From Alisma plantago-aquatica (lineage: Eukaryota > Streptophyta > Magnoliopsida > Alismatales > Alismataceae), in assembly GCA_963693085.1 (NCBI GenBank), contig OY856411.1, forward strand, positions 68,003,001 through 68,067,000: a stretch of DNA of 64,000 nucleotides. The letters are read 5' to 3'. Within the stretch, counting starts at the first letter, position 1. Every line of letters starts with the position of its first letter. Position numbers and translations under genes: made by a program. Shown here piece by piece: positions 55,371-64,000 of the stretch. The notes beneath the pieces are model-generated. The model was given only the letters and a program-made list of their open reading frames with translations, did not search any database and had not been told where the DNA came from.

Positions 55371-57757
55371 GTCTCCACTTGAAGGTGTCATGAAAGTAAA
55401 CTTGTAACACTTTTTGAGGTATATGATACCAAGATGTAAAGTGTAAAGCACTCATTATTGGGGCAAGTTTTGCCGCCATAGATAGGAGTACTTTAGTTTA
55501 TTTTCATCCTATAAGGCATGTAATACAATTATGAACTACTATTTCATATTTGCCAATAGATAGAAACACTTTATTTTTGCATATTGTATGACAATGATGG
55601 CAATTAATAAAAAGATGTTTCAATTTATAAAGATATGATCTTTGTGGCAATGCCTTGTTTATCTTGTGATATTTGATATGCATAAGATAAAATGATACCT
55701 AAAAGTTATAGATAACTCAAACAATAAAATTAGCATCAATCATGATAAATTCATTTCTAGTTTCCATGTGATGGATAAATCTAGACTCTTTTGGTTAGAG
55801 AACCAGTAAGAGACATGAATATGATGGACATGATTAATCAATCTTCACTAAAGGAAGTGGGAGAATGATTATCCTATTAGGTATAATGCATGTGATGTAT
55901 TTACATACCTATTGGAACAAATGATAATACTTCAAATGGTGTTTATAGAAATACCAATATGAATATCTTGAAGTGTTTAAGATTATCATAAATGAAGTGC
56001 AAATTTGGAAAAGTGTTAATTCTTTATGAGATCAATGAATGAAATGCTTGGACCAAATGTTTGAGATCCTTATGAGTGATTATGATAGTGTATCATAGAG
56101 AACTCATGATTAAGGCATGGTGATGTCTAAATCAAGAAGGAATCATACTCTAAAGAGTTAGAGAATGATTATCAAATAACTGAATTCTTCTTAATAAAAG
56201 AATACCCCACACTAATAAAGGACATTAAGAATCACAAGGGTTGTGAGTTCTTATATCCTCAACGGATACACCTCAATCATCTATGTGATAAGTTGTTCAT
56301 GTGATGAGTCAACTATCTAGATGAATGTGAGGAACCGGATTTGGAGTTATGGTATATGACCATTACATCCTAAATGAAATCCATGTGAACCATAAGGTAT
56401 GACCTTGATGGCAGCACCCATTGGATGAGATCCATAAGTGCAAATGAATCTTAAGTGTTACGATACATGGATAACATTTTGAGAAGGATGATGCTTGCTG
56501 ATTGCAACTTAATGACTAAGACATTTGGCATATGGATACTAAAACTGCATTCTTATGAGGAATAAAACAAGGATGTGTACATGACACAACCTATAAGGTT
56601 TATGAATCCACTAATGCAAATGAAGTCTATAAGTTACAATGTACTAATCAATGTGATTGATTTAGTACAAGAAACTCAAAATTGGATCTTTACTTTGATG
56701 ATATAGTCAAAGGGTTTGACTGATATGTCAAAGATAAAGAAGGGATTTGTGATTTAGTGGGAGCGTGTTCACATTCCACATGTTGATGTGAAATGGAAAT
56801 GTTCTAGAATGGAAATCCAAAAGTGGAAATCATCATTAAGGAAGATAGAAATGTTTCCTATGTGATAGGAATAGAGATCTATAGAGATAGTTCTCAAAAA
56901 CCTCTTGACCTGAAAAGAGAAAGCGTACATTGGCAATCTGTACTGAAGGGTTCAGTATGCATAAGATTCAGTGGGAGAAAACTTGTCCATGTTACATGGA
57001 GTCAGTATCCCAAGGCCAAGTGTCCAATTCTTATGAAGAATGGGAACACTAAGAATAGATATGGATCTATCATGTATGTAATCATCCCATTATCTTACAT
57101 GTATCGACATGGCAAGAACAAAATGCATTCATCATGTAGTATGTATGACATGACAATATGATGTGCTCATCCGGATAACTCGTATGTGGGACAGGACGAG
57201 TGGATGTTTGTCTATTTCCAGTAAGGGTTACTGGAATACCATGAGAACTTGATAAGTACTTGGGAAGTACTAGTTCTATTGAGATAAGGAAGAGTTCAAT
57301 GTAAAGAGTTACATTGATGCAAACTTACGAAAGGACTAAAAATTAATCACAAATTATATATAGGATATATATAAAAGTGAAAGTTTGTTGATAATTGGAA
57401 ATGTTACAAAAAAACCATTTAAAAGGAAATGTCAAGTATCTATGTGTTAGAGAACAGCAGTTGATACTATATGGATCTGGAAGTTCATGAGATGAACTTA
57501 TATTCCTCTCAATGATGACAAGTATGGAATCCTTGATCATGCAATGTGGCTAAAGGTTAGCAAAGGAATACTAGATCGCATATTACGACAACTCCATCTC
57601 ATACGTGTGACGTACATCGAAGAGATGAGAGACATGCAATTTAAACTGACTTTGGCAAGGTGTTGCCATTACTCACTATGTTCACACTAGAGCACAGTAA
57701 CATGTGGGACATGTTTGAAGATCACTATGAATATGATTCATGGGTGATTGGCTAGTA
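55371..57757 (+). pseudogene. Pol remnant of element D, RT active-site block missing
   Basis: Relics in order: a MDTKTAFL-like block near 56535, a W..LYFDDIVKGFD..VKDKEG-like block near 56682-56740 (the RT region just before YVDD in Copia), then EDRNVSYVIGIEIYRDSSQK at 56841-56900 (the region just after it). The active-site block between them, about 45-60 residues in intact relatives, is gone. The rest of pol is shortened, shifted and full of stops. Element C has the same arrangement. Confidence 0.7.
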
Positions 57758-57772
57758 GTGCAAGTGGGAGTC

Positions 57773-59952
57773 TGTTGGTATGTATGCCCTGAGAGGCAAT
57801 CATGGGATGATTGGTGGGATACATTAAGATTGATTTGATAAACATCAAAGGCAAGTTTCCAATTCTTTCTGGTTCAGTCATATGAGATAGTGATAGAACA
57901 AATTGAATGTCTAGAGAATAACAGTACTCAATGACGTATGCTTTCAGGTTGAGGACCTGAATGATGAGATCATACGGATGCTAAGAGTTTGTACATTCTT
58001 GTTATGTCCCTAGTCAGATGTCATTATGGAAGGTAGATAGACATCAATGACACACAAGACTAGATTGTGGTGTTGGTTAATGATAGAATCTCATTAGTCA
58101 TGATATAGAGATATCAAATCAAATAGATAGGTACTTGTTAGAGAACAAGTGTACCGAACAAACCCACCGTGAGTTTGACACATGGAACCATGACATGGTA
58201 GTCACAGTAAGTACTCATAGTGATGGTGGTGAGTGTGATTCTTTGACCTGAAATCACTACACTCAACACATGTCGTTGGGCACACTTTGACATCATCAAA
58301 TGCAGTCCTGAAACATGGGTTGTTATAAAGGTGATGATTGGGTGGCTTTGACACATGGGGATTTTGAGGGGTGAGTGATAGATATGGGATTTGTCCCTCC
58401 TGAGGGAGTTTGATATCCAAGGCCACTTGATGAGTAGCATTGAGATGGCATGCACACACATGTGTGAAACAGTATGTGATATTGATGTCATACATATCTC
58501 ATTCAATCTACTCTGAGATCAAGAATGTGAATGAACATTGATAGGATGAGTGTTCCATGCCTTGAGTTCATTCGGGATATCAGTGACAAAGGAATTATAC
58601 ATTTGATGTAACAACTTTCACGGATTGTAGGATTGGAAGTTGTTCTCCAACTTTCTACTTTCACTTGGGTAGAAATGATGTGTGACTAGGCACCGCTCTT
58701 TGCTTGTGAAGTCATAAGTGTTATGGACTTTCACTGCCAACATGAAATGGACCTGCAGGGTCACACACATAGGATTTAACTTGGAAGAGGAGTTTTGTCC
58801 ACAAGAAATGTTTAGATTGGTTACTGTAGGAGTTTAGTAGTTCAATTAAAGACTCAATCAATTGATAGCTCAATCTCATAATGTTCAAGGTGTTGGACCC
58901 ATTGATTGGAGTATCAGATTGATTGAAATCGCAATTGACTGATTCTACACAACCTGTACTCCCAACCGATCGGTTCATGTGATGAACCGGTCGGCTCAAG
59001 ATTAGGGTGAACTGATTGCTGCAAGTGTTAAAATGATCGATTCAACTGGTGCAAATGAGCAAGTTGGGAAAATAGGATTGGTGAGAATTTTCCTTTTGTT
59101 TCAATTTGCCAATTTGATTGGGAAATAGGATTGGTATTCGATACCAATTAGAAACAAAAGAAGGAAAGTCAATCGAGAACTGACCAAGACCACCAACCGA
59201 CCGGTTGAGGTTTCTCAACCGACCGGTTCACTTGTGAACCGATCGGTTCTGGTCCCCAACAGACCGTTTCAGTTGTGAAACGATCGGTTCAGGTTGCGAT
59301 TTGGTTGCTTTTGTGGAAAATCTCGAACCCTTCTACTCCTGCTTTTAGCCCCGCATTGCCTGGGATGGAGAACCCTGTCCCATGACCCTCCTATATATAT
59401 AGGGGTATTGGGGGCTTCTCAAAGTATAGCTCAGTACAACCAGTTTCTCTGCAAAGTTGTCGTTCTCTATTTTTGGTAACCGAGAGAGCCCGAGCAAGTG
59501 CTACCCGAAAAGGGAGGCGCATCAAGGGAAAGACAACTGCAGTTGCAACTAGAGGCAGGAGAGTATGTTGGCGAGTAGTACGTCAATAGGAGGGTGCGAC
59601 TCCTTCCACTTCCTTGTGGGACAAGGAGTGTGGAATTCCAGGTGGTCAGTGTGGGCTACTTCAGAGGCGGGAGGTTACTGTCACTCAAGAGGACAACTGT
59701 CAACCCGACAATCCGATGCGATCAGGAGCCGTTAGTCCCGGTGTGACCAGGAGTCGCACAGACACCGTCGAAGACCGGCTTTGAAGACCGCGCAAGGCAC
59801 GAGGTATTGTCGCCGAGCAAGCCTCGGGACTAGGTATGATTCCACAAACCATCCTTTCCTATTATATAGACGTTGACGCGTTTCCTTGTTCCGGGTTTGG
59901 GGGAGAAAAGTTTTGTTTCCGCTGCCTTCTCTGTCTCCCCTAAAACCCGACA
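57773..59952 (+). repeat. 3' LTR of element D (2180 bp)
   Basis: TGTTGGTATG...AACCCGACA. It is shorter than the 5' LTR partly because palindrome units are missing near 58990 and 59200. Confidence 0.94.
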
Positions 59953-60094
59953 TCAGGGACTATTAATGTAAGGATATCCATAATCAACACCTCTAGGTAT
60001 TTCATTTGTCAAAACATTAATCACTATTCCATTAATAGAAATAAGATTTCCATCATTATAATTGAGATTCACTTAGCATCTCACAAACATATAT

Positions 60095-60480
60095 AGATTT
60101 CACCTAGAATCACTCTTTATTAGGGTTTCACATAACATCCTTCTATATAAGGGTTTCACCTGGTATTATGTGACACTAATACTTAACAACACATCACCCA
60201 GTATTAAGGCTTCACATTAGCATTAATGGCACTACCCTATATTAGGGTTTCATATACCTTTATCCCATTTTAGGGATTAGGGTTTACCATTCACATTCAA
60301 GTGGGGTTTCTCTTTCCTCATACCCAAATTAGGGTTAGGATATACAATTCCCAATAAATTAGGGTTTCCTTCATTATTATACTAAGTTAGGGTTACATCA
60401 TCACCCTAGATTATGGTTTCACTAAGCTTTGCCCTTAAATTAAGGTTTCACATAACCTTGCTCTAATATAGGATCAAGGT
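60095..60480. repeat. Degenerate TTAGGGTTTCAC (telobox-like) repeats
   Basis: About eleven diverged copies of ATTAGGGTTTCAC lie 20-45 bp apart. The complement contains AAACCCTAA, the plant telobox. Not a perfect telomeric array. Confidence 0.7.
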
Positions 60481-61059
60481 ACATCAATCTTTTCAATTAA
60501 GATTCCATGATCTCATAATATGGATCAAACCTTAATTACACATTTATTCACAATGAGAGAATTAGGGCTTATTAAGTTAGCAATCATCTCTCCCATTCAC
60601 TCTCTCTCTCTCATCCTCTATAGGATGTTAACTATTCCAAGATTAATCTTGGTCAACTCTTAACTTGAGTACACAAAGCTAGGTTTAACCTTCATTATCA
60701 TCATGGGTCTTCATCATTAATAATCACATAGCTAATTGACCTTTGATCATATTAGATGTCTAAATGGTCTAATAAATTAAACCATCAATTATATAAGGAA
60801 TTCAAAAGAATTGACCAATTAAACTTTCAATTCCACAAAGTGATCAATTGGTTTAACCATTGAAATCTTCAAATGAGTTATCTAAATAGGTTCACCATAT
60901 TGGACCTTCAATTACATGAGGTATTCAAATGGATTAACCATGTTGATCTTCACAAAGTTAATTACTTAGACCCTCAATGATATTGGTTCTCACACATTAA
61001 TTAGTTGATAACCATTTGAACAAGTTATACTTGAAACAAATTGGACAAAGTAGGTATTG

Positions 61060-61185
61060 AAACCGTTTGCACTTTGGGTCTCCAAACGGTCTCAAGACCG
61101 TTTGGTCCCAAATGGTCTTGATACTGTTTGGACTCAAACGGTCTTGAGACCCAAACGGTCTTGAGACCGTTTGGTCCAAACCTTC
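61060..61185. repeat. CCAAACGGTCT..GAGACCGTTTGG palindrome cluster
   Basis: Four to five arms of CAAACGGTCT and GACCGTTTGG alternate. The same motif recurs at 61490-61545, 63293-63385 and 63545-63655. Confidence 0.8.
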
Positions 61186-61674
61186 TCAAAACTGCTTGGA
61201 CCAAAAAGACACTTCATCACTCAATCGACTCAATGTTTCAATCCATGAACCAATTACAAATTGAACCACTAAAGTATTCATCAATTGGACCAATGAATCA
61301 CTATACAATTAGACCTTCAATTTAGGGTTTTGAACCCAATTGAACTAGGTTTGATAATCAAGAAACCATCACTTAGAGTTTGAAATCGAGGATCCATCAA
61401 TGGTTGACATTGTGGAATCAAATCAATTAAAATCAATAAACTATCATCATCACATGATATAACCTGACCTCAAATGGTCTTGGATGACCACCAAACGGTC
61501 TTGAGACCATTTGGTTGATCTCCAAACGGTCTTGAGACCGTTTTCCCATTACATCATCAAAAACCATGACATCCAATTAGGGTTTTGGACCATTGGATTG
61601 ATTATCAAATCATCACTTAGTTGCAATTCAATTTGGTACCATTGGACCTTCAAACACTTAGCCATACTTAACCC

Positions 61675-63282
61675 TGTTGACTCAAGGTCAATTAGGTCAA
61701 TGTTGACTCACGTCTAAATCGACTAAACCCATGTTTTGAAGATGACTAACCATTCCACATATTGGTGTCTAATGCTTCTACTTGAGTAATTTCAGATTAG
61801 GTATAGACACACTCTAATTGCCCTAACTTGCGCATCTCAAATTGGAGAAAAGACAAGTCAAAGTCATACAAGTGCACACTTTTGTAATATGATGTATATC
61901 CATTAGAATCATGTTGTAAATCACTTGTAATGATTGTATGACTTGTAATTAAGCTTAGAAAAATACCAGGAGCACTTAGATCAATTATTAGAACACTTTT
62001 AATGCAACTATGAAAATCAATTACAGGCACTTGGTCGGTCCAGTTTCACCCCCTGAAACTCGACCGATCAACCCTTGATCGATTTTCTGAAGATTGCATC
62101 GGTCGAGTTTTGCACTTACAGAACTCGACCGATTGGGTAGTGGGCCATTTCCTGTTGAAGTGGTCGGTCGAGTTTCCTCAGAACAAACTCGACCGATCCC
62201 TTGAACATCGGTTTGCCTGCTACTTGATCGATCGAGTTACACATATAGAAACTCGACCGAATGCACTGTACGGAAAAGTGCAGAAAAGTGTTTCTAGCCG
62301 TTGTGGAGTTGCAACAAGTGAAAATAGATCTGTTTCAAGCCACAAAATGGCTAGTTTTCGTTGTTAAGTGTTCCCAAAGGTTAAGAGGCATCCCCAGCTA
62401 TAAATAGGACCCCTTGGGCTTCATTCCAAGGTTGAGAGCATTCATTGCAAACTCCTTGTCAGGTTCCTATTCAATAGTTGAGTGCTTCTTACAGCCTCCT
62501 ATCTCTCTCTAAGCTTAATCACTTGCTACATCCATTAGAGTGAGTAGGAGATTTGTAAGAGAGCTAGTTTCTACTTGTATATCTTGTGAGGCTCTCACTT
62601 CCACCACCTCCCTATCTCTCATTTCCTATCTTGAAGATGAAGGTTCTCTCTCTTGTCTAAGAGAGGTGAAGAAGAACAAGGGAAGGAGTCCCTTGGTGAA
62701 GATCAAGGCTGAAGACTTGGAGCTAGAGTGGGTAAGCCCTTGGAGAAGGCAAAAGACTCAAGCTCAAGTGGGTAAGACCTTGGTGGAAAGCTTCTCCGAG
62801 TGAAGGTGAAGTCAAAGGCGGAAGATCCAAGAAAAGTGGGTAATTCCTACAAGGCCGAAGACTTGTGTAAGAGTGGGTAAGTCCTTGGAGAAGGCCGAAG
62901 ACTCTTGCAAAGTGGGTAAGTCCTTGGTAAGGTTGAAGACTCTTTTGTATTGGATAGGTAAGTCCTTTGTTGGTCTTGTATTGTAAGTCTTATAAGTGAA
63001 TATAAGAGTGCAATTGTTTGAAGTCCTAGAGGTTGACCTCTCTAGGCAAGTGGACTGACACACTTCTAGTTTGAAGTGTGGAACCACTCTAAATAGCTTG
63101 TCTACTTGGTGCATGTTCAATCTCTCTTATCCTTTCTATGCATGATTTAGTTGCACTCAAATTGCCTATTTAGCAACCTTATCTTGTCATATATTTTGAA
63201 GGTTTGATGAGTTTTGTTTAAGTGCTTTCAGCTCTATTCACCCCCCCTCTAGAGCACCTTATCACCCATCTAGGATCCAACA
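61675..63282 (+). mobile_element. Solo LTR of the gag-only Copia family (1608 bp)
   Basis: Full-length copy of the LTR at 2868-4471, flanked by a perfect target duplication AACCC (61670-61674 and 63283-63287). A lone LTR with a target duplication is the product of recombination between the two LTRs of a full element. It carries four hairpins (62030-62265) with better-paired arms than the other copy, and a TATA box at 62398-62407. Confidence 0.95.
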
Positions 63283-63287
63283 AACCC

Positions 63288-64000
63288 TTGACCTCCAAAC
63301 AGTCTTGGGTGACCCCCAAACGGTCTTGAGACCGTTTGGGTGATCCCCAAATGGTTTTGAAACCATTTGGGTCAATCAACCCAAATCATCATCTCAACCA
63401 ATTTCAAAATCAGCACTTAGCCGATTAGGGTTTGCAATTAAGGAATCAATCACATTTGAAACCATCAAGGTCAACCAATTGAAACCATTGGATCAAGATC
63501 AAAGTACCACAACATATATCTTTAAACGGTCAACCATCTCAAATGCTCAACCATTCCAAGCGGTTTGAGATCCAAACCACCAAACGGTTTGCAAACTGTT
63601 TGGTCACCAAACGGTTTGGTGCAACCATTTGGACTCAACATTGAAACCGTTTGCCCTAGATATTTGGGGAGGTGTGTGCTTATGATGATGTCATAATCAT
63701 CAAGCTCCAAACTCACGAAATCTACTGTGATTTCCATGGAGATTGCATCAATTAACCAAACTTAATTTCAGAAATGTAGAAATGATCACCAATTGATAAG
63801 GAATTGACTGCAATAATAAAATTAAGGGTTCAAGTTATAAAACCCGCCTCCAATTGAGCTCCAAAGCTCCAAGCTCACGGCAACAATGGTGTATGCAACT
63901 CCTTTCACTATTCCAAGGGTCATCCTCAAGCTTTGAGTGAAAAGAATTGGTTAGAATTGTAGAGGGGATCAAGTTATGAGGAATTCATGCATTGATTTTC
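63288..64000. other. Repetitive flank continuing to the window end
   Basis: Carries further CCAAACGG/CCGTTTGG palindromes (63293-63385, 63545-63655). No gene seen; continuous with 59958-61669 before the solo LTR inserted. Confidence 0.4.

Larger units (their letters stand above)
50845..59952 (+). mobile_element. Copia-derived non-autonomous LTR retrotransposon D (9.1 kb)
   Basis: LTRs 50845-53086 and 57773-59952, tRNA-Met primer site (TGGTATCAGAGCCAC from 53088), gag with two stops, pol remnant without RT active site, polypurine tract GTGCAAGTGGGAGTC (57758-57772), perfect TCAGG target duplication. It belongs to the family of element C but keeps gag far better. Confidence 0.94.
59958..61669. 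other. Repetitive flank, right side of element D
   Basis: No gene. It holds a degenerate TTAGGGTTTCAC-type repeat (60095-60480) and CCAAACGGTCTTGAGACCGTTTGG palindromes (61060-61185, 61490-61545). It continues beyond the solo LTR at 63288, so it is one older unit, probably a long LTR of a Gypsy-type element that runs off the window. Confidence 0.4.

Overview
The window is nuclear DNA from a flowering plant with a transposon-rich genome. It holds nested plant LTR retrotransposons (Copia and Athila-type Gypsy), tRNA-Met and tRNA-Asp primer sites, hAT-type MITEs and decayed repeat flanks. I found no intact host gene, no rRNA or tRNA gene and no CRISPR. The species cannot be named from the sequence.

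Layout. (1) 1-4471: the 3' part of a Copia element with a gag ORF but no pol, a zone of polypurine tracts like those of Sireviruses, and a 1.6-kb LTR. A second LTR of this family is a solo LTR at 61675-63282 with target duplication AACCC. (2) 4691-27983: an old Copia element with decayed gag-pol. It is split by (3) a 16.6-kb Athila-lineage Gypsy element on the minus strand at 7305-23886, with target duplication GTTCA and a tRNA-Asp primer site. (4) 27984-35068: unassigned debris, an RNase H fragment, a small non-autonomous LTR element (30354-32759) and the 3' end of a diverged relative. (5) 35069-35373: a hAT-type MITE. (6) 35423-44508 and 50845-59952: two members of one 9.1-kb Copia-derived family with 2.2-kb LTRs and perfect 5-bp target duplications (GTTAG, TCAGG). 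Both lack the reverse transcriptase active-site block. (7) 45308-46056: a second hAT-type MITE; 46747-48945: a second small non-autonomous LTR element. (8) 48946 to the end: AT-rich repetitive sequence, probably from a larger element, into which the second 9.1-kb element and the solo LTR inserted.

The most unusual object is the 3' third of the Athila-type element. Between pol and the 3' LTR it carries about 5 kb of decayed but nearly collinear coding sequence. It runs from a region resembling the plant-transposon (env-position) domain, through a Ser/Thr/Pro-rich tail, a probable coiled coil and an acidic stretch, to two successive C48 (Ulp1/SUMO-protease-like) domains. The first has Ser where the catalytic Cys should be; the second keeps His, Asn, Gln and Cys. 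Upstream lie a TATA box behind a CCAAACGG repeat array, and a strong 3' splice site one base before the first ATG, so this unit may be expressed from its own promoter or a spliced RNA.

A second theme is that several unrelated element families each carry their own array of short inverted repeats, mostly just upstream of the TATA box.
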